Both the position numbers and the translations under genes were made by a program. A stretch of DNA of 26,064 nt, taken from contig CAQFKO010000016.1 of assembly GCA_948787875.1 (NCBI GenBank), forward strand, positions 1 through 26,064, in the 5' to 3' direction. Under the pieces are notes generated by a model. The model had not been told where the DNA came from, ran no database searches, and saw nothing but the letters and a program-made list of their open reading frames with translations. The DNA is from an uncultured Eubacteriales bacterium. Its GTDB lineage: Bacteria > Bacillota > Clostridia > Christensenellales > UBA1242. Each line of letters begins with the position of its first letter. Positions within the stretch are counted from its first letter, which is position 1. This document shows, piece by piece, positions 13,746 to 21,279 of the stretch.

Positions 13746-14264
13746 ATGGATCAAACCACAAACAAACTAATTTTGCTCTATGTATTTGACCAAATGGAAA
13801 TCCCAATCACAGTCGACACCTTAAATGAAATGTGTTGCAGTCAAAATAATTGGCTGACATATTTAAGTCTTACTCAGGCGTTGCCGGAACTTGTTGATGC
13901 CAGATTTTTAACAACCTACACTAGTGCAGGAGCAGAATATTATAAAATTACGCAAGAGGGCAGAGATTGCATAAATTTTTTCTTTATGAAAATTCCTTCT
14001 TCCATGCGTGTAAAGATTGGCGAATTTATAAAAAAGAACAGACAGGCATTTAAAAGAAAACAAGAATATTTTAGGGATTATTACAAAAACAAAGACGGCA
14101 CCTACACCGTTAATCTGAAAATAATCGACCCAACTTGTTCAAAACTTGAAATGAAAATTAATGTTGCAAATCGTGCAGAGGCAAAAATGGTGTTTAGCAG
14201 GTGGGACAGCCTTGCAAGTGAAGTTTATTCCGCTATTTACAGAATATTGATTGACGGTGAATAA
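13746..14264 (+). CDS. DUF4364 winged-helix protein
   Basis: A 172-residue protein of the DUF4364 family found in Clostridia. It opens with NKLILLYVFDQMEIPIT, then LTQALPELVDARFL (recognition helix region) and YYKITQEGRDCINFF (the wing), a layout typical of winged-helix transcription regulators. The C-terminal half is a beta-rich domain of unknown role. No signal peptide or membrane spans. GAGG precedes the ATG by 6 bases. The TSCPD gene starts 11 bases downstream, so they probably form one operon. Targets are unknown. Confidence 0.85.
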   Translation: MDQTTNKLILLYVFDQMEIPITVDTLNEMCCSQNNWLTYLSLTQALPELVDARFLTTYTSAGAEYYKITQEGRDCINFFFMKIPSSMRVKIGEFIKKNRQAFKRKQEYFRDYYKNKDGTYTVNLKIIDPTCSKLEMKINVANRAEAKMVFSRWDSLASEVYSAIYRILIDGE

Positions 14265-14275
14265 TAGGAGGTTAT

Positions 14276-14521
14276 ATGGAAATTTACAAAACAGTCGGAA
14301 CTTGTTCAAGAGCAATAAGTTTTGAGGTTGAAAATGATATTGTTAAAAATGTTGTTTTTGATGGAGGTTGCAGAGGCAACACTCAGGGCGTAAGCAAATT
14401 GGTTGAGGGCAGAAATATTGACGAGGTAATAAATTTGCTTAAAGGGATTCCGTGCAGGGGTGGCACATCATGCCCAGACCAACTTGCCCAAGCACTTGAA
14501 AAATATAAAGAGAATCATTAA
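14276..14521 (+). CDS. TSCPD-domain protein (TIGR03905 type)
   Basis: An 81-residue protein consisting of a single TSCPD domain, named after the motif seen here at residues 64-68 (GTSCPDQLAQAL). Conserved cysteines are Cys10, Cys32, Cys60 and Cys66, and the segment VFDGGCRGNTQGVSKLVEG is typical. The domain also occurs at the end of some B12-dependent ribonucleotide reductases, where it may bind metal; the stand-alone form has no settled function. GGAGG lies 5 bases ahead of the ATG. It follows the DUF4364 gene closely and ends at a terminator. Confidence 0.92.
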   Translation: MEIYKTVGTCSRAISFEVENDIVKNVVFDGGCRGNTQGVSKLVEGRNIDEVINLLKGIPCRGGTSCPDQLAQALEKYKENH

Positions 14522-14552
14522 AAAAACAGCTCTAAGTTAGGGCTGTTTTTAT
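14522..14552 (+). terminator. Intrinsic terminator of the TSCPD gene
   Basis: Stem AAAAACAGCTCTA / TAGGGCTGTTTTT with one G-T pair and a three-base loop AGT, then a T-rich run. Confidence 0.85.
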
Positions 14553-14572
14553 TTGAAAATAAAGACCAAATT

Positions 14573-14640
14573 TTAAGTTGCAAAGTACGCGAGCGTCACG
14601 AATGTTGCAAATCGAAGTGATAAAAAGAATTAAAAAGAGA
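14573..14640. other. Non-coding patch with TTGCAAA direct repeat
   Basis: Between the TSCPD terminator and the tRNA terminator there is no gene. The patch carries TTGCAAA twice, about 25 bases apart, and between them a compact GC-rich ACGC-GA-GCGT palindrome, unlike the surrounding AT-rich DNA. It is followed by a purine-rich run (14625-14662). Confidence 0.4.
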
Positions 14641-14664
14641 GAGCAAAAAGAAGAAATAAAAAAA

Positions 14665-14690
14665 CCAAATCAAAACTGATTTGGATTTTT
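14665..14690. terminator. Bidirectional terminator downstream of tRNA-Glu
   Basis: Perfect 8-bp stem CCAAATCA (14665-14672) / TGATTTGG (14677-14684), four-base loop, with TTTTT on the plus exit and a seven-T run on the minus exit. On the minus strand it ends the tRNA transcript. Confidence 0.85.
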
Positions 14691-14716
14691 ATTTCGACCA
14701 AAGCCGAACTTTTTGT

Positions 14717-14791
14717 TGGTAGCACCACGGAGAATCGAACTCCGGTTTCTCGCGTGAGAGGCGAGCGTCCTAACCGCTAGACTATGATGCC
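14717..14791 (-). tRNA. tRNA-Glu (anticodon CTC)
   Basis: On the minus strand a full cloverleaf is readable: acceptor arm GGCATCA pairing with TGGTGCT (with a G-T pair at 1-72), D-arm GTCT..GGAC with AGCGGTTA loop, anticodon loop CTCTCAC with anticodon CTC, T-arm CGGAG-TTCGATT-CTCCG, discriminator A and an encoded CCA. It has its own promoter and a terminator, so it stands alone rather than in a tRNA cluster. Confidence 0.95.
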
Positions 14792-14805
14792 AAATTCACA
14801 ATAGT

Positions 14806-14834
14806 ATTATAGCAAACAATTTTCAAAATTGCAA
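14806..14834 (-). promoter_or_regulatory. tRNA-Glu promoter
   Basis: On the minus strand TTGCAA (14834-14829), 17 bases, TATAAT (14811-14806). The -10 box lies 14 bases before the tRNA 5' end. Confidence 0.8.
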
Positions 14835-15071
14835 GATTTTTTATATATAAAATTTTTATTTTTTTTTATTAAAAAATAGCATTGATTAAAAAGGCAGGTT
14901 TTTATTTTTTGAATTTAACAATTTTTAGATAAGTAGTAGGAGAAGCTCATAAAAAAGTAACTTTTAAAGAAATTTTGAAATAACGCATAAATCTTGAAAA
15001 TTTGGGGTGTTATGTTAAACATAATACCGAAAAAAATTAAATTTTGTAAGCTATTTCGGCGGTTTTTGAAA
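14835..15071. other. AT-rich intergenic region with inverted repeats
   Basis: No convincing gene is seen between the tRNA promoter and the comEC promoter. It contains a 15-base inverted repeat TTATGTT-A-AACATAA (15010-15024), which could be an operator, and a loose CCGAAA/TTTCGG hairpin (about 15027-15060) followed by T's. Short frames here are Phe/Lys-rich and lack ribosome sites. Confidence 0.4.
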
Positions 15072-15100
15072 TTGACATAAAAAAATTTGTTTGTTATACT
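15072..15100 (+). promoter_or_regulatory. comEC promoter
   Basis: TTGACA (15072-15077), 17 bases, TATACT (15095-15100), with TG one base ahead of the -10. The start is predicted near 15107, only about 5 bases before the first ATG. Confidence 0.8.
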
Positions 15101-15111
15101 AAAAAAAAATA

Positions 15112-16683
15112 ATGCAAAGTAAAAGAGTACAAATGAAAAAGATTTCAAACACAAGACCTATCATGATTGTTGCAATCATGATGCTAATTGCTTGTGGAAT
15201 TGCTATCGGTGTGGTTAAATCAGCAAAAGCCAAACTTATTGTGGCTCTTGTCATTTTTGCGTTATTTATTATTTTTGCAATTTTAAGATTAGCTTTAAAA
15301 ATAAAAATTTTTGCACTTTTTGCCGCGGTGGCACTGTTTGTTTCGTTGCCGTTTTTCAATTTATATTTCAGAAATTTAAAAAGTGAAGATTTTCAAAGTT
15401 TTAATAACACGGAAATTAGCATTAATGGAAAAATTTTTGAAACCAGATTATATAGCGAAAATTCTTTTTATGTGGTTTTGGATAACGTCACGGCATTTGG
15501 CGAAGCCGAAACCAAAAAACTTAATGGAAAAATTACCTTTTATGTTTCTGCCAAAAATCTTGACTTGTCTGAATTTAAAATCGGAAGTGTGATTGAGGCA
15601 AAAGGCAAGTTTAAGTTTTATTCAATTTCAAGCAGTGACGGCGGAGAGTCTGCAAGATATTTATCTAAAAATATTGTAGCTTCGGGTTATGTAAATTTTT
15701 ATGATATAAATTTTACAGGTACCTTTAATCCTTCGCTTCGTGATATTATAAGAGAAGCCGTTCATAACAAGCTTAACACTTTCGGCGGAAGGTTTTCGGA
15801 CATTGGTTATGGAATGTTATTTGGCGACAGCTATGAGGTTGAATCCGAAATTTTGGGAACTTTCAGAACCACGGGAATCGCTCATATTCTTGCGGTCAGT
15901 GGATTGCATATTTCGGTTATTGTTTTGGTTATCAATTTTATTTTAAACAAACTGAAAGCACCTAAATTATTGCAAATTATTTTGCTTTCCGTGTTGCTTG
16001 GATTTTATTGTTATGTTTGTGATTTTTCCATTTCGGTTTTAAGAGCAAGTTTGCTGGCTGTATTTTTGCTTTCGGTCAGAATGCTCGGCAGGTGTTATGA
16101 CAGGCTTACTGCACTTTCATTTATTGCATTGCTTATTTTGATATTTAATCCGCTTCAACTATTTAGCATATCTTTTGTGCTTTCGTTTTCTGCGGTTTTG
16201 TCAATAATATTGATTTCGGTTCCTCTTTTAAGATTTTTTAATAAGTTTTTAAACAAAAAGCTTGCCAGCACATTGGCAATTATTACCTCTGTGCAAATCG
16301 GAGTGCTGGTATCAACCATATTTTATTTCGGAAGATTTTCGGTGCTTAGTTTGTTAACAAACTTTGTGTCTATTCCAATAGCAAGCATTGCCTTTGTTTA
16401 TTTGATTTTTGCAACACTGTTTAGTTTTGTTATGCCATTTATTGCTCCTGCGCTTGAACTTTTTTCAATTATAATTTCGGTGGTGGTTAAGTTTAATTTT
16501 TGGATTGCGGGGCTTGGACTTGTTATTGATTTTGCACAATTAAAGTGGATAGCGATTGTTACTGCTATTGCCGTGATGTACATTTTTAGCGATTATGTTT
16601 TTATAAAAAAAGAGAAAAAGGCTATTATTTGTGCCATTATGATTTTAACCTGTTCTTTTTGCAGTGTGATGTTTTTGATTTAA
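15112..16683 (+). CDS. comEC: ComEC/Rec2-type DNA uptake channel, no hydrolase domain
   Basis: Integral membrane protein of the ComEC/Rec2 family, the channel for single-stranded DNA in natural transformation. Order: membrane segments near the start (residues 15-85), an OB-fold-like extracellular part (about 95-200), then the Competence domain of many helices starting at GYGMLFGDSYEVESEILGTF and the characteristic IAHILAVSGLHIS. At 523 residues it lacks the C-terminal metallo-beta-lactamase-like domain of longer ComEC proteins. A second in-frame ATG at 15133 has a weak AAAAGAG site; the first ATG lies almost at the transcription start, so either could be used. holA follows with its own promoter, an order common in Bacillota (comEC-holA). 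Confidence 0.88.
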   Translation: MQSKRVQMKKISNTRPIMIVAIMMLIACGIAIGVVKSAKAKLIVALVIFALFIIFAILRLALKIKIFALFAAVALFVSLPFFNLYFRNLKSEDFQSFNNTEISINGKIFETRLYSENSFYVVLDNVTAFGEAETKKLNGKITFYVSAKNLDLSEFKIGSVIEAKGKFKFYSISSSDGGESARYLSKNIVASGYVNFYDINFTGTFNPSLRDIIREAVHNKLNTFGGRFSDIGYGMLFGDSYEVESEILGTFRTTGIAHILAVSGLHISVIVLVINFILNKLKAPKLLQIILLSVLLGFYCYVCDFSISVLRASLLAVFLLSVRMLGRCYDRLTALSFIALLILIFNPLQLFSISFVLSFSAVLSIILISVPLLRFFNKFLNKKLASTLAIITSVQIGVLVSTIFYFGRFSVLSLLTNFVSIPIASIAFVYLIFATLFSFVMPFIAPALELFSIIISVVVKFNFWIAGLGLVIDFAQLKWIAIVTAIAVMYIFSDYVFIKKEKKAIICAIMILTCSFCSVMFLI

Positions 16684-16692
16684 CAAAATAAC

Positions 16693-16721
16693 TAGACAAT
16701 ATTTTTTGATTTTGTTATAAT
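16693..16721 (+). promoter_or_regulatory. holA promoter
   Basis: TAGACA (16693-16698), 17 bases, TATAAT (16716-16721) with extended TG. The start is expected at about 16728, inside a pair of ATG codons (16724 and 16727). Confidence 0.7.
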
Positions 16722-16747
16722 TAATGATGTTAAAGCGAAAAACGATT

Positions 16748-17725
16748 ATGAAATATGAACAGTTAAAAACATCTTTGAAAAACGGACTTAAAAATGTTTA
16801 TCTGATCTCGGGAGAAGATAGATATTTGTGTTTTGATGCGCTTAAAAAGATTGAAACTGCGGCGAGCATTTCTATTACGGATATGAACTCGGTTACCATT
16901 TCGGGAGAAAACACAACCGCAAAAGACATTGTTGCAAGTTGCAGTATTTATCCTTTTGGCGACCCTTATAGGCTTGTTATTGTAAAAAACTTTGTTTTGC
17001 CAAAAGCAAAGGAAGAGCAAAAAGAGCTTGAAACATATTTGAATAATCCGCTTTCGTCAACAATATTGGTTTTCTTTAATCCGGAAACAGGCGATAGTTT
17101 TAAAAATCTTTCGGGCATTGAGCTTGTGGATTGTTCAAAACTTGACGCAAAATTTATTGCGGCATTTATTATAAGCAATCTTTCAAAGCAAAACATTGTG
17201 GCAGAGAACGAAGCAATAGAAAAACTTATTATGTTTACGGGCTCAGACATGACAAGAATTAACAGCGAACTTGAAAAACTTTCGGCTTATGCCGACAGTG
17301 AAAAAAAACTTACAACTCAAATGGTTGAAAAGTTTGTTGTTCAAGACGAAGAATATGAGGTCTTTCAGCTGGCAGATTTTCTTGCTAAGGGCAATGCAAA
17401 AAAGGCTTATGCTTTGGTTGACAGTTTTATGGTTAAACCTGGTTCGGCATTTATGCTTATTGCACCGCTTTATTTGGCGTATAGAAGGGCATTGTTTGTT
17501 TCTATAAACAAAGACAAAACTCCGTCAGAACTTGCATCACTTTTGGGTGTGAAAGAATATGCTATAAAGATGCTTAAAAATCAAGTTGTGGCATTTTCGC
17601 CAAAAAAATTAAAGGCTATTGTTGATATGCTTGCACTCTATGACAAAAAAATAAAAACGGGAGAAATGAAAGAGGCGGTAGCAATAAAAACAATCGCTAG
17701 TAATATACTAAACATAAGAGGATAA
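16748..17725 (+). CDS. holA: DNA polymerase III delta subunit
   Basis: HolA, the clamp-loader subunit that opens the beta ring. 325 residues from the chosen start. Seen: MKYEQLKTSLKNGL and VYLISGEDRYLCFDALKKI, typical of Bacillota HolA, a degenerate AAA+ fold without P-loop, DMTRINSELEKLSAYA in the middle and the C-terminal collar region with KEYAIKMLKNQV. The ATG at 16748 is preferred on family similarity, but neither it nor the upstream in-frame ATGs (16724, 16727) has a Shine-Dalgarno site; starting at 16727 would make the message leaderless and add seven residues. The next gene begins one base after the stop. Confidence 0.9.
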   Translation: MKYEQLKTSLKNGLKNVYLISGEDRYLCFDALKKIETAASISITDMNSVTISGENTTAKDIVASCSIYPFGDPYRLVIVKNFVLPKAKEEQKELETYLNNPLSSTILVFFNPETGDSFKNLSGIELVDCSKLDAKFIAAFIISNLSKQNIVAENEAIEKLIMFTGSDMTRINSELEKLSAYADSEKKLTTQMVEKFVVQDEEYEVFQLADFLAKGNAKKAYALVDSFMVKPGSAFMLIAPLYLAYRRALFVSINKDKTPSELASLLGVKEYAIKMLKNQVVAFSPKKLKAIVDMLALYDKKIKTGEMKEAVAIKTIASNILNIRG

Positions 17726-17726
17726 A

Positions 17727-18302
17727 ATGGCAGAATTAAAATTAGCACAAAATAACAGTTCGGCAATAGGAAGCAGTTGGTTTTATAAACTGATGCTTTT
17801 TGCCTCATTTTTGATTGTTAGCATTTTTCCTGCAACAGGAATGGTTGTTGCAGACTATTATTTTAATTATGGAAACTTATTTGACCTGTCTTCACCAAAC
17901 TTTTCTTTTATTGTGCTTAACATTGTGGTAGACGCTTTGGTTGCTTGGTTGGTGTTTGAACTTTTGTTTTATTTATACAGATATGTGTTGTCTTACAATA
18001 TTTATTCGTTTATTCTTCCGAACAACAAATTTAAAAATGAAGGCCGTTTGTTTTTTATTTACAGAAACATTATTTATGCGGTTTTTGTGAACCTATGCTT
18101 TTTTATTCCATACCTTTATATGTGGCTTCCGCTGATTAGCATTGTGGTTTCTTTTTCAATGGTGCTTCTTTTTGCACTTCATATAAACAAAGCTTATGCC
18201 GAACCGATAATCGGACACTTTGTTTTTAAAAGTTTTGTTTATCCGGTTTTTGTGTTTGAAATAGTAAGTTTGATTTGGCAAGTTGTGGAGGTATTATCAT
18301 GA
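17727..18302 (+). CDS. Multi-pass membrane protein, unknown function
   Basis: A 191-residue protein with about five membrane segments (roughly residues 20-42, 60-92, 108-130, 132-152, 165-188) and aromatic-rich loops. No catalytic motif is recognisable. It starts one base after holA and its stop overlaps the start of the M28-like gene by four bases (ATGA), so it is probably co-translated with that gene and may be its partner in the membrane. No family recognised. Confidence 0.75.
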   Translation: MAELKLAQNNSSAIGSSWFYKLMLFASFLIVSIFPATGMVVADYYFNYGNLFDLSSPNFSFIVLNIVVDALVAWLVFELLFYLYRYVLSYNIYSFILPNNKFKNEGRLFFIYRNIIYAVFVNLCFFIPYLYMWLPLISIVVSFSMVLLFALHINKAYAEPIIGHFVFKSFVYPVFVFEIVSLIWQVVEVLS

Positions 18303-19735
18303 AAAAATTAAAACTTGTTTTGACCTCTTTGATATTGGCACTTGTTTTGTCGGTTTCGGTTTTCGGAATGCTTTGTGCAAAAGAAACAAAAATAAGCCAT
18401 GCTTCGTCACTTTCTTCTTACAGTGTTAGCCGTGACGATATGAGGCAAGAAATTGAAACTATACTTTTTGAATATGTTAAAATAACAAATCGCATTCCCG
18501 GAAGCGTGGGCGAAAGACAAGCTGCGGAATTTATAAAAAATTATTTAAGCAAGGTTGAAGGATTAAGTCCAAAACAAACTGCAAGCGTAAATGGCGGAGT
18601 TCAAGAATTTTTGTTTGAAAATCTTATTAACGGAAAATATGATAAATCGCAAAATATTATCTTTGAATATAAGGGAAACGAGGAAAGCAAACAAAAAATT
18701 ATAATAGGCACACACTATGACGCTTTGGCAAGAAACGAAAAGGGCGAAATTGTTGAAGCTGAGTCGGTTGCTGGCAGCGCAGCAAGTGTTTCTTTTGCTC
18801 TTGCTTTTGCAAAGGCACTTACGCTTAATAATTATAAAATAAATGTTGAAATTGTGTTTTTCGGGGCAGGAGAATCAAATAATGCGGGTTCAAACTTTTA
18901 TACTCAGGGCATCAGCGACGAGCAAAAAGAAAACATTTTGTTAATGATAAATTTTGATAACATTTCTGTGGGTGAAAAATTGTATTTTTATACCGAAGAG
19001 GTTGAAGATAATTTTTCTAAGAATTTGGCAAAGCTTGCAGAGAGCCAAAGCTCTTTGATAAAAAAGGTCAACACAATCAACCTTTGTAAAACCATTCTTC
19101 AAAACCCTAATGAACTTGGGCTTAGCTATATGCATATTGCTATGAGTTCAGACAACTTTAACTTTCTTAAAAACGGCATAAAAACTTTAAACTTTTTTGC
19201 GGGCAGTTATTCAAGCGGAATTGTAATGGGCAGGCAAGAGTTTGAAAATCATGACACAATTGCTTATACCGAAAATGATAATATTGACTATATTACAGAA
19301 CTTTGCGGAACAAGTTATATTACAAATATGACAGAGCTTTATGAGTTTTTGAATATCAAGTTTTCTGACCCGAATTTTTTAAGTGAACTTGTTGCCGTTC
19401 AAAACCAAACAAATTGGTTTTATGCAATGTTCGCAAATCAAAACTTAGTTATTTTTCTTACGGTTACCGTGTTTGTTTTAATGATAATTATTTTTATGCT
19501 TATTCACTTTAAACTTACTTGCAAAGCATATTATGCCAATGTTGAAATTGAATTTTTGAATTCTGTTGTAAAAATTTGTGAAAATATGGGTGGGGGCGAA
19601 AACTTTGACGAAGAAGTTCCGACTCAAATAAGCAAGGCCTTGGCAGAAGATATTAAACGCGACAAAGCCATAAGAATTGGAAGAAAGAAAAAAAATAAAG
19701 ATAAAAAAGACGACAACAAAAGCGATAATGTGTAA
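18299..19735 (+). CDS. Membrane-anchored M28-fold protein, probably inactive
   Basis: A 478-residue protein: N-terminal signal anchor (3-27), an M28 (zinc aminopeptidase) fold (about 45-350), a second membrane segment (382-405) and a basic Lys/Asp-rich cytoplasmic tail. M28 landmarks: THYDAL (His139, Asp141), the FFGAGESNNAGS segment (189-200), INFD (Asp220), SSDNFNFLKNGI (283-294) and FENHD (His318). Two residues that M28 enzymes need are not found: the bridging Asp of the GADDNASG motif (here AGSAAS, 158-163) and the catalytic first Glu of the EE pair (here GAGE, Gly191 at that place). It may bind peptides without cutting. Start at 18299 overlaps the preceding stop (ATGA) and has GGAGG 10 bases ahead; an upstream in-frame start at 18275 is less likely. 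Confidence 0.78.
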   Translation: MKKLKLVLTSLILALVLSVSVFGMLCAKETKISHASSLSSYSVSRDDMRQEIETILFEYVKITNRIPGSVGERQAAEFIKNYLSKVEGLSPKQTASVNGGVQEFLFENLINGKYDKSQNIIFEYKGNEESKQKIIIGTHYDALARNEKGEIVEAESVAGSAASVSFALAFAKALTLNNYKINVEIVFFGAGESNNAGSNFYTQGISDEQKENILLMINFDNISVGEKLYFYTEEVEDNFSKNLAKLAESQSSLIKKVNTINLCKTILQNPNELGLSYMHIAMSSDNFNFLKNGIKTLNFFAGSYSSGIVMGRQEFENHDTIAYTENDNIDYITELCGTSYITNMTELYEFLNIKFSDPNFLSELVAVQNQTNWFYAMFANQNLVIFLTVTVFVLMIIIFMLIHFKLTCKAYYANVEIEFLNSVVKICENMGGGENFDEEVPTQISKALAEDIKRDKAIRIGRKKKNKDKKDDNKSDNV

Positions 19736-19772
19736 TTTTTTGTTAAATAAGTTGGAACACTTTGTAATTTTA

Positions 19773-19801
19773 TTGACATAATTGTTTGTTGATAATATAA
19801 T
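19773..19801 (+). promoter_or_regulatory. Perfect consensus promoter
   Basis: TTGACA (19773-19778), exactly 17 bases, TATAAT (19796-19801). It is followed by AGGAGG before the ATG at 19822; the start near 19808 gives a very short leader. Confidence 0.88.
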
Positions 19802-19821
19802 GCTCTTAGGAGGTAAGTCTT

Positions 19822-20478
19822 ATGATATATAACAAGACAAAAAGGGGACTAGAAAAAGCAGCGGGCATTGTGGGCTTGGTAGTTTCAATTTTGCAGATTA
19901 TTTCTTGCGTTGTAGTAATAATTGTAGGGATATTTGGATCATGTGGTGAATTTAATTATGTAAGAACAATATACAGCGGAGGCGTTGAAGTTGGTCGTGA
20001 ACATGTTAATTTGTGTACCGAATACACTATTCAACTAATTTGTGGCGTAATTTCACTTGCATTAGTGATTGCTACTTTGATTTATTGTGCAAAAATTATT
20101 TTAACCCCTGTTAAAGATGATGGAACTCTTATTAATAGAACCGGAACAAGAATTTGTGCAATTGTGTTTACTATATTAACGGGAAATTGGGTTTCTGCGG
20201 GGCTTTTGATTGCGGTTGTTTGCTTAAAAGATTATGTTGGATTTGATGGAACAACAATCAGTCCTGAATTAAACAATGTTGACCAAAATCTTATGCAACC
20301 AAACCTTAATAATGCTGATCCGATTCAATCTTATGCTGGTGAAGAGCAAAATAAAGTTAAAGAGTTTACAAAAAATCTTCTTGAACTAAAACACTTGAAC
20401 AAAATAGGTGTTATTGAAGATGCCAACTTCAAAAAAGCAGTGCAAAAAATCGTGGATAATTTTATTTCTGAAAATTAA
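19822..20478 (+). CDS. Membrane protein with SHOCT-like C-terminus
   Basis: A 218-residue protein with three or four membrane segments (about 12-42, 68-94, 108-133) and a Cys-containing loop between them (residues 40-67). A hydrophilic linker rich in Asn/Gln/Pro (about 140-170) leads to a short helical end (VKEFTKNLLELKHLNKIGVIEDANFKKA, written in part) resembling the SHOCT domain, a C-terminal oligomerisation element found on many membrane proteins. It has a perfect promoter, an AGGAGG site and its own terminator, so expression may be high. Function unknown. Confidence 0.82.
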   Translation: MIYNKTKRGLEKAAGIVGLVVSILQIISCVVVIIVGIFGSCGEFNYVRTIYSGGVEVGREHVNLCTEYTIQLICGVISLALVIATLIYCAKIILTPVKDDGTLINRTGTRICAIVFTILTGNWVSAGLLIAVVCLKDYVGFDGTTISPELNNVDQNLMQPNLNNADPIQSYAGEEQNKVKEFTKNLLELKHLNKIGVIEDANFKKAVQKIVDNFISEN

Positions 20479-20505
20479 AAATATGCCGATTGGCATATTT
20501 TTTTT
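20477..20505 (+). terminator. Intrinsic terminator
   Basis: Stem AAAAATATGCC (20477-20487) with GGCATATTTTT (20492-20502), loop GATT, followed by more T's. Confidence 0.88.
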
Positions 20506-20900
20506 ATGCAAAAAATAAAATTTAATTGAGCCAAAAAATTTTGCAAAATTTGTTGAAATATATAACTTAAAAATTTTGACGAGTGGCTAAAAATAATTTG
20601 CAAAATTTGTTGAATTTTTAAATTTTTTGAGCTTGATTTTTTAACAAAAATTTTTAAAAAAATTGTCTGAAAATGCCGTGCGAATTTGGCAGAATTTTTG
20701 CGAAAAACAGCTGGTGAAAAAATTTAATTATAATGTCGAAAATTAGCTTGCAAAAATAATGTTATATTTTGCCGTGCAAAAATTGTTTTATTTTGGATTG
20801 TTAAATTTTGTTTTATTTTGGGCTAAGAAATTTGAAGGATTTTTGACTTGCAAAATATTAAAAATTTTGGCGTAAAAAAAATTGTAATTTTTTGACAATA
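20506..20900. repeat. Repeat-rich non-coding region (TTGCAAAA motif)
   Basis: About 400 bases without a gene on either strand. An 18-base sequence TTTGCAAAATTTGTTGAA occurs at 20540-20557 and 20597-20614 (57 bases apart). TTGCAAAA itself recurs at 20541, 20598, 20748 and 20848, and TTGTTTTATTTTGG at 20783 and 20808. A 19-base stretch around 20661-20679 (AAAAATTGTCTGAAAATGC) is also found at 21429-21447 inside murI. The pattern looks like decayed or amplified repeat DNA; no terminal inverted repeats or transposase remains are seen. Confidence 0.6.
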
Positions 20901-20925
20901 AAAAAACAGAACTGATTTAGTTCTG
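20893..20925 (-). terminator. rpsT intrinsic terminator
   Basis: Stem CAGAACT (20907-20913) / AGTTCTG (20919-20925) with a five-base loop; on the minus strand a run of seven T's follows. Confidence 0.85.
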
Positions 20926-20930
20926 CATTT

Positions 20931-21215
20931 TTATTTTGAAGTTTCATTTTCTTTTTTAAGTTTAGAAAGTTCAACAGAAAGTGCTGCCTTTTTGTTATTT
21001 GCATTATTTTTGTGAATAATGCCTTTTGTAACTTCTTCGTCGATTTTAGAAAAAGTTTCAGGCAACAATTTTTCAGCGAGTTCTATATCTTTGTTTGCGA
21101 TTGCGGTTTTGAACTTCTTGATAGCAGTTCTGAGTTCGCTACGCTCTGCTTTGTTACGCTCGTTGTTTCTGATTGCAACTTCTTGTCTTTTCTTAGCTGA
21201 TTTAATAATTGGCAT
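20931..21215 (-). CDS. rpsT: Small ribosomal subunit protein bS20
   Basis: A 94-residue, mostly helical basic protein of the bS20 family, which binds 16S rRNA at the bottom of the 30S body. Seen: the opening MPIIKSAKKR, NNERNKAERSELRTAIKKF and the late GIIHKNNANNKKAAL, all typical of the family. The frame extends upstream to 21269, but the family-typical start is Met at 21215, with AAAGGAG 10 bases upstream. It has its own promoter and terminator. The C-terminal end is acidic (ENETSK), a little longer than usual. Confidence 0.95.
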   Translation of the reverse strand: MPIIKSAKKRQEVAIRNNERNKAERSELRTAIKKFKTAIANKDIELAEKLLPETFSKIDEEVTKGIIHKNNANNKKAALSVELSKLKKENETSK

Positions 21216-21250
21216 AAGTACTTTGCTCCTTTGCAATAATTCTACTTGCA

Positions 21251-21279
21251 ATTTTAACACAACTTTCATTTATTTGCAA
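21251..21279 (-). promoter_or_regulatory. rpsT promoter
   Basis: On the minus strand TTGCAA (21279-21274), 17 bases, TAAAAT (21256-21251) with TG one base ahead (extended -10). It overlaps the last codons of murI. Confidence 0.75.

Noticed and set aside
14915..15154. A 79-codon Phe-rich frame on the minus strand
   Set aside because: Composition is that of translated A/T runs, it overlaps the comEC promoter and start, and no ribosome site precedes it.
20506..20900. CRISPR array or insertion sequence
   Set aside because: Repeat spacing is irregular (57, 150, 100 bases), the units are 8-18 bases, and there are no terminal inverted repeats, transposase remains or cas genes.
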